Positions 32,905 through 44,270 of a stretch of DNA of 64,000 nt are shown piece by piece (the stretch's first letter is position 1; each line of letters starts with the position of its first letter). This DNA comes from Elmis aenea (taxonomy: Eukaryota; Arthropoda; Insecta; Coleoptera; Elmidae). The DNA lies in contig OX393576.1 of NCBI GenBank assembly GCA_947652605.1, positions 12,674,575-12,738,574 on the forward strand. The letters run 5' to 3'. The notes under the pieces were generated by a model. The model saw only the letters and a list, made by a program, of their open reading frames with translations. It was not told the DNA's origin and did not search any database. Position numbers and translations under genes: made by a program.

Positions 32905-33230
32905 AGTTTGGCATCATTTGCAGCAATGCATTCATCAGTTCGTTTTGGCGTCATTGATGAGTGACTCCAGTAAACTTGGTGATAGATTGCTCTAAGATTT
33001 AATGATCGAATTGGTCCACTCGGACAGTATAGTCTTTTGGAGCTCCTCTACTTCATGTTTTATGATAGCTTATAAATTTTTGACGGGATTAAAATTCGCT
33101 GGTCAAGTATTAACGTCGATTTAAGATATTTTTTCAACGGGCATTGGTATCGCTTTTGGCATCCACTTCTTCATGCCACGAGTGGATAAATTCCGTAGAA
33201 TCGTCGTTGGATGTACCAACAGTTTTTTTT
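32905..33230 (-). pseudogene. Tc1-like transposase remnant (C-terminal)
   Basis: Minus-strand reading gives PANFNPVKNL, a stop, AIIKHEVEELQKTILSEWTN, another stop, then ESLINDAKTN; a shifted frame ends DECIAANDAKLN. This is the WPANSPDLNPIENxWAxxKxEV block with its C-terminal helices in Tc1-like DD34E transposases. Several stops and a frameshift: dead. Confidence 0.72.
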
Positions 33231-34597
33231 TGCTGTCTCAATCTTCGTCAAGTCCAAATATAACGCGGATGGTGAGAAAATTGCATAAGTCTCCTCATCA
33301 TATCAAAAGAACGTTTAGGTGTTTTTTTTTGCGCACCACACATCTTAAGAAACCAGTACAATACATTAATTTTTTGAAATAATGTAACGGTTATGTGAGT
33401 TAAGTATTAATCTATTAAAATATTTAGAATAATTTTCTCCTGCCGAAAGCCGTGAAACATGTACAGAAATATATTAAAATAAAAACAGAAACAACAAAGA
33501 TAAGCGATTTTTATATAAACACCCAAATATACACAAGACTTATAAACTTTTCTTTAAATAAACACAGCAAATAAATCAGCATCTGCTACAGCCACGTTTG
33601 GTCAACAGAACCTTTTCCGTCAGTGTTTTTTGTCGATTTACACATCTTTTATATTCTGCGGTTCCACCGCTAAGTTAGTAAATCCAATTTCGAATGGAAA
33701 TGTAAAATGATATACTGATACAATGCCTTTGCGCTTTGTAATGCGACAGTAGTTAAAATCGATAGGAATATTTACATAATTTCTTTCGCGATTATTAATT
33801 TTTTAAGTGAGCCTCTGGAAAGGCGGAGTTCCCCATTAAAAACGGCTTTGATCTCGATCCTCTGTGGCTCAAAGTTTAAGCGCAAAATCGCTCTGAGAAA
33901 CGTCTCAAATTCATATTTTTAACCTAATGTACATATTATTTTACTCTGAACAATAATTGTAGCCGTTGACCTTGTAATAAAAGGTAACAATTAAAAAAAG
34001 TTTGCCTTTAAAATAATACAAATTACCGAAGAACACAACAACGGAAAAAAACTAAAGCATTGATAGTTGACTAATTGGGTTAACGTATAATTTAATAACG
34101 ATTTAATTGAAGCGTAATGATCGAAAACTATTATTTTAATGGTTAATTGGGCTTAATCTGGGCCGCTAAATACCACTTAAGGCGGCTTTTTACTGATCCC
34201 TAATTGAATCAAAAGATTTATAAACCTAAAAAGTAATAAGTAAATATAAATAATAGTTAATGGTTATTGAGTGTAATGGCATGGCAGTACTGTAACGTTT
34301 AATTTATTTCAAGTGTGATGTAAGTTTACAGAATGTATGCTATGTTTACTTCGATGCAACTTAATTTCAGTGTGATAAGGGTTCCTGAAATAGAATAATC
34401 TAAATATGGACTCGTGGAATCTCAGCTATTAGTAACAAAATCAGATTAGGGTTTTGGTAATACTGTCTCTAAATCAGTGTTTCCCAATTTATTTCAACCA
34501 TGGAACCCTGTTATAGTTTTTTAAACAATACGGAGCCCTATTAGACATTTACATGCCTAGCAAAGTACGTACTATTATGAAGCTAACAATTGGTAAC
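33231..34597. other. No gene seen
   Basis: AT-rich. CAGTGTTTCCCAATTTATTT near 34476 resembles a hAT left end (followed by CATGGAACCCTG) without a matching right end. Confidence 0.5.
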
Positions 34598-35658
34598 CAG
34601 GGACTGAAACCAAAATTATTTCGTTTGTTTCTGATCGAATCGAATAAACAATTTCATTGTAGCACTTTTCGTTCTCACCCAAAATAAATCGTTTTCGTTT
34701 TCATAAACCAAAATTAAATAACGTTTAATACCGGCCATAACTACATTGATATTATAACGAAACAACTCCAATTATTTAGATTATAAATACTTCATAATAT
34801 GTAATAATATGTACATTAACACAGTTCACCTATAAATAAAAACAAATTTGGCGTGATTATTTTGTACTTTTGCTAATTCAGTGGCAGAAGTTAAATGTTT
34901 GTGATGAGTTTTAAAGTCTATTTAAATTCTTGTTTCTGTTTCTTAGCAATCTCTGGGCTCCCGCTAAATTATAAATGACGATGTGATAGGTTTGAGTCCT
35001 TATGAACAGCATATTTTAGACTGGCGAACCGCCATATTAAATTTACCAAATAGTTAAACATAATGAACACATGTATATAGGTTGTTTCCCGGTTGGAACC
35101 GCGTCGAAGGTTTCTTCATAACCGACGTTTCGTCCTCCTTCATCGGGAACATCTTCAGGGTTGTTGGTTAAACCCGGAAACAACCTATATACATTGGACA
35201 TTGGCCGCGGAAGCCTACAACATAGATAATGAACACATATTCAAATAAAATTTGTGCATTTTATTTAGGATAACTTCGCGCCTGAGAAGTGTAAAAACAC
35301 AACTCGATTTATTTAATAAATATGTACACCTGCTCTTTACCTAATAATAAAGCGAGTGCAATTTTAAATTTTATTTTTGTACTAAAAAGCTATGCATTTG
35401 AATTAAAATTGATTCTGTCTTTATTAATTGAAAAGTAAAAGTATAAATTACAATGGATATTTCACTAAACGTTCACAACAATAAATTGTTAATAAAAAAG
35501 TAATCAAATCTGTTAAAACCGGTTTAATAAAATATGCATTTCGTTTTTAATCTTAAACCAAACATAAAAAATTCGTTTCTGTTTCCGTTTTGGTTCTTAT
35601 TAAAATTTCGGTTAATTTGGTTATTTGCTTTACGTTTTCGTCTCATTCTTAGTCTCTG
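34598..35658. mobile_element. hAT-type element with nested repeat
   Basis: CAGGGACTGAAAC opens and AGTCTCTG closes the element. The flanks tTGGTAAC and gTGGTAAC match in 7 of 8. TTTCGTTTTCGTTTTC-type words fill the subterminal regions. The interior holds the hammerhead-like family copy at 35085-35222. No transposase. Confidence 0.75.
35085..35222. repeat. Dispersed family with hammerhead-like core, copy 2
   Basis: TAGGTTGTTTCCCGGTTGG and AAACCCGGAAACAACCTATA are imperfect inverted ends. The core on the minus strand reads CTGAAGATGTTC, a loop, then GGACGAAACGTC. It ends GGCCGCGGAAGCCTACAACA. Nested in the hAT-type element. Confidence 0.6.
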
Positions 35659-36074
35659 GTGGTAACTGACTCTTAATAAAATTATAGTAACGAAATTGGT
35701 TTACTGTGTATTACTATTCAACTATCAAATAATTAAGTTTATTAATTTTTTTTACCATTTTTTGACAGAACCACCCTATTGCTTCGCAAAATCTCACGGT
35801 TTCGTAAACACAATTTGGGATACGCTGCTTAAAATATTGAAACAGTTTTACTTTTTAATTCATAGTTTATTGCAGTGAACACATGAAAGTTTTCCTAACG
35901 AATGTTTAAATACTCGAAGAGTTAAAATGTGCAGCCATATTTTATTTATCATGTATATACTTAAAGTTGGAGGAACTTAATAGCTGAAGTACATATCATA
36001 TTGTGCAAGGAATTAATGATATTTCAGCCCAATACGATAGTTCAGCTGCTTTTATTAAGAAAAAAAAAATACAG
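35659..36074. other. No gene seen
   Basis: AT-rich spacer; the 60-codon frame at 35696-35878 has no motif. Confidence 0.5.
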
Positions 36075-36839
36075 TAAATATTTTCTAAGGTTTTATTTTA
36101 TACTAGCTGATTGACGCGGCGTTGCACGGGTTATTACAATTCTCTTTTATCAATCACAGACTATTCGCGCTCCGCGCTCGTGCTCGGCGGACGTTCCCAG
36201 ATTATCAATCACAGACTACTCGCGCTGCGCGCTCGCGCTCGGCGGACGTTCCCAGACGTTTCCGGCCGTTCCCGGTCGTTCCCGGCCGTTCCCGGCCGTT
36301 ATTTATAAGGCGTTTAATCCGTTACGTCCTAAATATTTTCTAAGGTTTTATTTCATACTAGCTGATTGACGCGGCGTTGCACGGGTTATTACAATTCTCT
36401 TTTATCAATCACAGACTATTCGCGCTCCGCGCTCGTGCTCGGCGGACGTTCCCAGATTATCAATCACAGACTACTCGCGCTGCGCGCTCGCGCTCGGCGG
36501 ACGTTCCCAGACGTTTCCGGCCGTTCCCGGTCGTTCCCGGCCGTTCCCGGCCGTTATTTATAAGGCGTTTAATCCGTTACGTCCTAAATATTTTCTAAGG
36601 TTTTATTTTATACTAGCTGATTGACGCGGCGTTGCACGGGTTATTACAATTCTCTTTTATCAATCACAGACTATTCGCGCTCCGCGCTCGTGCTCGGCGG
36701 ACGTTCCCAGATTATCAATCACAGACTACTCGCGCTGCGCGCTCGCGCTCGGCGGACGTTCTCAGACGTTTCCGGCCGTTCCCGGTCGTTCCCGGCCGTT
36801 CCCGGCCGTTATTTATACGGCGTTTAATCCGTTACGTCC
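36075..36839 (+). repeat. Three tandem 255-bp units
   Basis: Exact period of 255 bp (36075, 36330, 36585) with only a few substitutions between units. Each unit contains TACTAGCTGATTGACGCGGC, a 55-bp internal duplication (ATCAATCACAGACTA...GGCGGACGTTCCCAG) and GTTCCCGGCC repeats. It is much more GC-rich than its surroundings. Because 255 is a multiple of three, each unit makes the same two short reading frames; these are not evidence for coding. Confidence 0.95.
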
Positions 36840-36962
36840 TAAATAGTAACTGTGCAAAATTTGGTCCCGATCGGTCAACGGACCTAGGATTCTATAGCGA
36901 ACAAACACACAAACAAACAAACAAATAAACAAACAAGCTCTTTTATTTATATATATAGAAGA
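36840..36962 (+). mobile_element. 3' tail of the tandem element
   Basis: TTTGGTCCCGATCGGTCAAC, then ACAAAC repeats and TTTATATATATAGAAGA. This terminal arrangement is common at the 3' ends of insect LINE or SINE families, and implies that the 255-bp units belong to a retroelement with a multiplied 5' part. Confidence 0.55.
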
Positions 36963-37024
36963 TAATGTTCAAAGTAATTCCCCTTAGCAATAATACATAC
37001 ATCATTCTTATTTAAATTTACTTA

Positions 37025-37262
37025 AAACTACCAACCAATCTTCTCTTGTAATGTTTGTAAAATAATCGTAGACAAGAAATTTCTACTCCGCAAATTTCTT
37101 CCAAGTCCAAAAAGTAACCAAAAGTTGCACATTGCCATGTCAAGTGGGTAACATGGATGTCCTATAACTGCCATCTTTTATTCAGTCAAAACTGGAGAGT
37201 TGAAGCTACTGTATGACGAGATGCATTATCGTGATGTAGCATAATCCCCTTCTGGAACAACT
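37025..37262 (-). pseudogene. Mariner-like transposase remnant
   Basis: Minus strand: GIMLHHDNASRHTVASTLQF (second catalytic Asp in HHDNA), then in a shifted frame GHPCYPLDMAMCNFWLLFGL (third Asp region; YPLDM replaces YSPDL) and GRNLRSRNFLSTI. One frameshift and a stop are visible. The order and spacing match mariner DD34D enzymes. Confidence 0.8.
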
Positions 37263-39999
37263 GAATACTTCGGGCAAATATTTTGCTGTGTACCAACCCA
37301 AATTTATAGTTAATAACGTTATTGCTCATCAAGCATACATTTCAACATTTAGGGATAAATTGGCACGAATTGAGCACTAAATCATTGCACAGTCTGCGAT
37401 GTATTTAAGATACTATCAACAAAAATTAAAGTTAAAGCTCGATCGGCCCCATGTACTATTGGGCGTTATATACTACTCATTATTTACGATTAACAATATG
37501 TGTCAAAATAAAAATATTTGAAAAGGCACGTCAAATTGGATTTGAGGAAGCGTGTACCTTTATAATTTACTTTGGGTGTTCAATAAGGTTCTTATAAATT
37601 TAAAAGGGTTAAGAAAACAAGTAGCTCTTGTTGGCTGTAGTGCTGATTAAACTGCTTCATTTAACACCACTTCGTTTGTTGCGTTAATTAGTTTCTCATA
37701 ATAATGCTTTGAACTTTGAACTTTAATTAGTACTGTCATACATAAAAGACTTGTGATAAAACTGGTTAAACAATAGAACTCACTTTTAATGATGCCATTT
37801 TTATTGAAAATGTACCTGTTTGGTACTAATAATGAATTTTAAGTATCACAGACTCTATTTTAAATAAACAATTTGACGTTGATTTTCTACCATAAAGATG
37901 TGTAAAATAGCTTAAGAAAACGTTCTTGGTGAAAATTACTGTTTAAAATAGCCTTAACAAGTTTAATCTATTATTTTTAACAGTATAAACTACTTATATT
38001 AATTCTTTCAGTTCATATACTCGTTCACACTTTCTTGTTGCTTTATCAGTAGTAAAAACTTGGTCCTTTCTAAAACATGGATAATAACTGCCCAGGAACT
38101 GAAATTCAACAAAATAAGTAACTCAAACGTTTTTTAATTTAATGCATGATTAGAACAAAGTGTTTTGTAGTGTGAAATATTGAAATAAGATTTATTAGTA
38201 TAGTGCCGTTTCACTAATTAAAAATAATTGTGACACCCCGCCTGGCATGAATTATTCTATTTTACCTCAGTGTGGATTCGTTTACTTTTAAATGAATAAC
38301 ATTGAAACAAATGCTGACGCATCAGCTACTAAGACCTGTAACACTTCAGAAGGGCCAAGTTATGAGGATTTCAACTTTAGTAAAACACATTAACGTTAAA
38401 ATATTACGGTCATAACTTGAGTTCTACAACGTCAGTATTTGGGTTTCGTCAATCAACAAACGATTTGTTGATGAATTTTTACATCACGAGTAGAACAAAA
38501 AACTACTCGCACAAATATGTGGTTATAGAAAAAAATGACAAAGATGCAACTACAATAAAAAAGGGCTAGCAAAAGGAACCTGAAATCTTGGGACAGTCGT
38601 GCTGGGGTAGTTAAGAACCAACCAGCGAGACATGTACAGCGGGTGGAAAAATTAAGGAGTTTGTTGTGTTTTATTTGTTTCTTACTGTGTAGTAATTGCT
38701 CTAGACCTGTGTACTACGTAAAACAACGTTTCCAAGGGTCCAACCATCTTACAAAGACGATCATGCCATGATTCAAAACAATAAATATAAGATAAATAAG
38801 TACTCTTCCCCAACAGTGCGGCCTATGTACAGTACGGTCCGACACAAAAAATCAATGGAATTATTGTCAAAAAATAGTTTAATTTCATCTTTGTTGGGGG
38901 CCATTGGCATTTCATAAGGCTATTTTTAAAAACTTAGTCCTAACGCATTTTACATATTTATCGGTGTTGATAGCATGGCCATCTGACCTGAAGGATGGTT
39001 GAAGAGAACACTTCGATGGAAGTGTTCTCACCATGTTAAAGTGGTACTGTGATTAGTGCTAGGCCAGCAAATTAGCTCATAGAATCATAGAATTCTGATT
39101 ACCAATAAAACTAATTTAAACAAATATGCATAAACGTATTTTTAGCAAAATATGTGTCCTGATAAAGCGATTTTAATAAAACAACTTGTACCTATATCCA
39201 TGCCTATTATAAAAAGTTTTTATTCATTGTATTCATGCATCACAAAATTCTATCCGGTAGCATAAATTAATATGACGCCCTTAAGAAATAAAAAACTCAA
39301 CTGTTGGATCTCAAAAACCAAGCAGGCTGGGTTAATTCTGATAACGCCAGGTGATCCAGGATTCAGGATTATGTCCAACTTTGGAATACCAAATATCAGA
39401 ATTTTCATGTTGATAAGAAAGTTGTAAAAAAGAAAAGAAAATACGTTTCTCAGTTTACGTTACATATTTCAAAAACTGGACACAATTTACTCGATCTTGG
39501 TTGAGATGTCTACTAAGCACGTAAAAAACATGTCTTTGCTAATTTAACCATCCTTCTATCTCTTAACGGTTTCTGAGATCCCCGGATTTCTCACGTTGAA
39601 ATATAATAATATAGTATTAATTTAGAATGTCCACTTTAGAATATAACATTTCGTTTATTTGAAATTAACATTCTAAAATATTCTTATTTAATGACCGCTT
39701 TGCCTGGACGTACGCTTAAATGATATTTATTGTAATTTAAATTTCCTCTAGAGATAAACTTCAGCATACCTGTGCTGTACCGTTTATTGTGACGTTAATT
39801 AATAACGCGTCTAAGTTGATGGCAAACATTTTGATTGTGAAATGATACTTGAAATTAATATCATATAGCGATATTTTCTCTTGGCGTCTGTCTCGGTAAA
39901 CATGATTGAATTTATTAACTAACTTTTGTTCCTATGAGATTTAGAGTCTGTTAATTTAGCAAATTTGAGCAAAACAGTGAAAAAACCGTGTGTAATATT
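37263..39999. other. No gene seen
   Basis: AT-rich. A small perfect hairpin GAGAACACTTC/GAAGTGTTCTC lies at 39003-39028. A single foldback-type phrase (TCTCTTAACGGTTTCTGAGATCCCC) is near 39560. Confidence 0.5.
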
Positions 40000-40009
40000 T
40001 AAAAATTTT

Positions 40010-40305
40010 AGCTTGTGAAAAGTGTTAATTAATCTCTTTTGTCAATCTAACATTCAAACTAATTTGTACTGCCCTTTTTAAATTTTTTTATGTTGAAAAT
40101 CATTGAAAATGCTGTATCGCTCGAAATTTTCATAATGCAAATTTCGCGAAAACGGTTAACTTAAGGCTCATATAATTGTACTTTTTTTTAGGTTTAAAGA
40201 GGAATCCAGAAATGTGAAGTATCCAGGGTGTTCTATTTAAACGGTTGAACCGGAAGTCGTGTTACAACCTCAATACTCGCATCGAATCCGGAAGATAAGA
40301 TAATG
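40010..40305. repeat. Diverged arm of the 41423-43262 foldback family
   Basis: TTTGTACTGCC, GTATCGCTCGAAATTTTC, CGAAAACGGTTAAC, CAGGGTGTTC and GGTTGAACCGGAAG occur in the same order as in 42840-43180. Much more diverged than the two arms of that element, hence older. Confidence 0.7.
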
Positions 40306-40359
40306 GTAAGATAACAAATTTTCATAGCAATATGTTTCTTCCAACAAGTCCACGGACCA

Positions 40360-40810
40360 TGCGAGGTACTGTCAGGATTCTGCGCAGTATTAATATCGCG
40401 TTCCATCACAGTTTCTTGACAGTTCACCGGACAGTCAGTCATTTGATCCAACAACTTTAAAATCAATTCATGTATCGGTTTGCGGCGGATCAGAACAGTC
40501 CATGAACGAAGGGACGAACTGTGGATTTTTACACGCATGCGCTGTTCATAACTAACGTGAGCTCTGGTAGCTATGCATGGCTCTCCCAATCCCATTTAGT
40601 ACTGGATTCTTAAGGTGTTTACCCTTGCGATGCGCACATTTCTATGAACCTAGACACAAATGTCATTTACAGTAAGACCAGTCGTAAAAACGTTCCAACT
40701 ACGGCTAATACTGGCCAATACATTTGTTAGTACATAGTTCACGCATGCGAATAAATCAGTTCATGTATTTATACATGAATTGGTTTTAAATCGCTTGTTG
40801 AAACAAACCT
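40360..40810. mobile_element. Dispersed MITE, copy 2
   Basis: Second copy of the repeat at 12781-13250. Inverted ends ATCCAACAACTTTAAAATCA (from 40446) and TTTTAAATCGCTTGTTG (to about 40800) are clearer here. It follows directly on the diverged foldback arm. Confidence 0.75.
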
Positions 40811-41422
40811 AAATATCTTCAGTAATATTCAAGATATTTGCCTTTTTCATGCTTTTGCCGAACGCAGTATGTATCTCTTTTGTCTCCAAGAGTATTCTTT
40901 GATTATATCATAAGAAGATTTTTTTTTAAATCGCTGCATGCAATATATTTTGTATTTATTTTTAATTTTGGTAATGATTGCTCCTGAACAATTTTTTTGT
41001 GGTTTTAAAAGCTTCCATTGACTAATTTGATAAAAAGAATAAAGGAACAACGAAATTAACAGGTAAATCTTTAGCTGCTTAGTAGCATTAATATGCGCTG
41101 CTTGGAACATGTCAGTTTTGGCTTGTTGGAGCAAATGTGCACAGCTGTTATATAGCATTAAATACAAAGGTTTGAAACCAGCAAAGCAATAAGTATTTGA
41201 ACGTGACAACATGTGGGTTATGTCTGCCACAGCTGATGTGTAAGTACATAGCTCAACTAAGTTAATGGTAAAGCTTTTACCACCGACAACGTATTATTTG
41301 AAAAGTAAACAGTAGCAAATCCCCCAAAAATTACATCATTTTATGATGGATAAAAAAATAATACATTTTGGTTGAATTGGTTTTAGAAAAGCATTAATAG
41401 AGAAGTAGCAACAAACGATTAA

Positions 41423-43262
41423 TACAGGGATGCGCAAAAGTATGGAAACAGACAAATATCTAGAACATCATTGCAGATAGAACAATGAAATTTTGTACCT
41501 AAGCGTTATGATAATTTTTGGATTCGATGAAAATATTAAGGTTGCAATACGACTTCCGGTTCAACCGGAAACGGACTCAAACTTTGAAATTTTAAATAGA
41601 ACATCCTGTATATTTTTACATTTTTGGATTCCTATTATTATTTACTTTAAAAAATGTATAAGGTTATGTGGGTCTAAAGTCAACCGTTTTCGTAAAATTG
41701 ACATTTTTGTGAAAATTTTGAGCGATACAGCACTTTCAATTTTTTTCAACTATTAAGTTATTTAAAAAGGCAGTAGAATTTCGTTTGAAAATTATATTGA
41801 CAATAGATTATTTAACACTTTGCACTAGCTACATTTTTAAAATATTATACAGGGCGTTTTTTACGTTTGGACAAACCCGTGAAACTTTAAACATTGATAA
41901 CTCATTTTTCTTAAATACAACACCCTGTATATTTTTACACAGTCTTGTAGAAAATTTGATTGTCTTTCAAAAACATTAATCATGTTTCATATTTAAAACT
42001 AATATTTTTCGAGTTATTGCGATTTTATTGTAAATTATTCCGGCAACGTAATATTTTCGAGTAGGCCGTGATGTTTGACAGCGGTAATTTTGAAACAATT
42101 GAAAGATAAAAATAAGAAAATTGTAATATTATCTTTTCTTTTAGAACTTTTGAAATTTTTTGTAATGTAGATGTAATTTTACCAATCTTACGTTTATATC
42201 GAGATTTCTTATCGGGGCCACAATATTTTTCATATAATTGATTTTGATCCTTCGCAAAGTCTTAAAAACCGATTGATAATGTATTGAGTACGCGAAAAGA
42301 ACGCTGATTAAACAAAAGTCACTGGCCAATCTTATCTTTAAATTTAAAAAAACGGTTAGGCTTGAAACCGCTTCCGGTTCAACGGAAAATCATACTGTCG
42401 AAACACAAAAAAATAGTTTATAGGATTTAGTAATTGTTCCATCACACTAGTCCAATGAATAAATGCATAATTTTAACAAACCTCGATTTAAACGTAAAAA
42501 TGGTAAAATTACATCTGCATTTTTAGAAATGTCGAAAATAAGTGAGGAAAAGGTAATATTATAACTTCCTTATTTTTATCTTTCAACTGTTTCAAAATTA
42601 CCGCTGTCTACCTTCATAGCCTACTCGAAAATATTACGTTGCCCAAACAAATTACAATAAAATCGCGATATCTCGTAAAATATCGGTTTTAGGTATAAAA
42701 CATTGTTAATGTTTTTGAAAGACAATCAAATTTTCTACAAGACTGTGTAAAAATATACAGGGTGTTGTATTTAAGAAAAATGAGTTATCAACGTTTAAAG
42801 TTTCACGGGTTTGTTCAAGCATAAAAAACACCCTGTATAGTATTTTTAAAATGTAGCTGGTGCAAAGTGTTAAATAATCTATTGTCAATATAATTTTCAA
42901 ACAAAATTGTACTGCCTTTTTAAATAACTTAAATGTTCGAAAAAATTGAAAGTGCAATATCGCTCAAAATTTTCACAAAAATGTAAATTTTACGAAAACG
43001 GTTGACTTTAGACCCACATAACCTTATACATTTTTTAAAGTAAATATTTAGAGGAATCCAAAAATGTAAAAATATACAGGGTGTTCCATTTAAAATTTCA
43101 AAGTTTGAGTCCGTTTCCGGTTGAACCGGAAATCGTATTGCAACTTTAATATTTTCATCGAATCCAAAAAGTACCATAACGCTTAGGTACAAAATTTGAT
43201 TGTTCTATCTGCAATGGTGTTCTAGATATTTGTCTGTTTCCATACTTTTGCGCATCCCTGTA
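41423..43262. mobile_element. Largest foldback element (arms about 780 bp)
   Basis: TACAGGGATGCGCAAAAGTA at the left and the exact complement at the right, TA-flanked. Arms about 41423-42205 and 42480-43262 are nearly identical, leaving a 275-bp centre. Each arm contains smaller CAGGG/CCCTG pairs, so older elements were captured before the inversion. Mirror ORFs (41493-41756 with 42929-43192; 41785-41979 with 42706-42957) follow from the duplication. Confidence 0.92.
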
Positions 43263-44262
43263 TAAACTTACTTAATATTTTTTAAATGTCTACAAATATT
43301 TGTTTATATGTTGACACCAGCCATAAACATTATAAAAAGCTAATAATAATATGTTAACAATTTAGTATTGCTCTTTCAAATGTGTTTCATAAATGTTTGA
43401 TTACTTTAACTGTTTGACGTTAAGCAATTTTTTATGTAGTTTCAAGATAGCAACATGAAAAAGATTTTAAAAAGTGCTTAATCATTAAATTTGGGTTTTG
43501 AATGTCACTGGTACAGATATCCATTAAAAGGTTGACGTTCATGACAACTGTGTGGTGGTAGTTGTGACGTAAAGTTACGAGCAGAGGAATTATTCTCGTC
43601 AGCATTTTTAGAGTGGTCGTTATTTGGGGATAAAATGATTTAAAAGTTTGCAGCGTGCATTAATTATCCCGTTTAAGCAAAAATCTATGTGGATTAAATT
43701 CAGCGACTAAATCCGTTATGATGTTAAATCATTAGGCAATGTCATTGAAATACTTTTGGTAATGAGTTTCTGAAATGTTGCGTGTGATTTATAATTTAAG
43801 TTCGGGATTTTATATCTTCTAAACGTAGCGTAGCTAATAGAATCCTTTGGTATCGTGTTCTAAAACTAGCATTTTGTTTTTAACTGGACACATCAGTAGC
43901 GTATTTAAAAGGGGATAAGTTTTCAAATGAAAATAAATTTAAAGTTCGTTTTATACCCAACATAGATAGTGCTTTGATGTTATAGTTTGGCTTTAAATGT
44001 ATTTGGTGCATTATTTACGTGGTGCAGTCCATATTTGCTGGATGTGTAGAGGGAATCTTGCTTATTACAATAAGGCTAGGCGCTGACATGCAATTAATCA
44101 GTTCTGCAACAGTTTGATCCGCGAATGGCTAAACCGTGCTCACATACAGAAAACTAAATCAGGAGTCACATAGATGCTAGCACACAAGCAACTAAATTAT
44201 TTGGTTTCAACATGGATTTCTATGAGTTAACAATGAAAAAAAAAATGATTTTTTTAAAATGA
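43263..44262. other. No gene seen
   Basis: AT-rich spacer without repeats or motifs that I can support. Confidence 0.5.
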
Positions 44263-44270
44263 CAAGATAC

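Noticed and set aside
33173..33382. Plus-strand ORF MPRVDKFRRIVVGC...
   Set aside because: Antisense to the region of the Tc1-like transposase remnant, which reads on the minus strand.
34476..34560. hAT element starting CAGTGTTTCCCAA
   Set aside because: Only the left end is visible; no complementary right end or target duplication could be located, so it is not listed as an element.
36111..36928. Repeated Arg-rich ORFs of 65, 73 and 98 residues
   Set aside because: The 255-bp repeat length is a multiple of three, so each unit repeats the same open frames. Composition reflects the GC-rich CGCGCTC words; no coding signal otherwise.
41493..43192. Mirror ORFs with a TPCIFLHF-like peptide
   Set aside because: Produced by the inverted arms; the peptide is a translation of the CACCCTGTATATTTTTACA repeat end and recurs at unrelated places such as 24513-24752.
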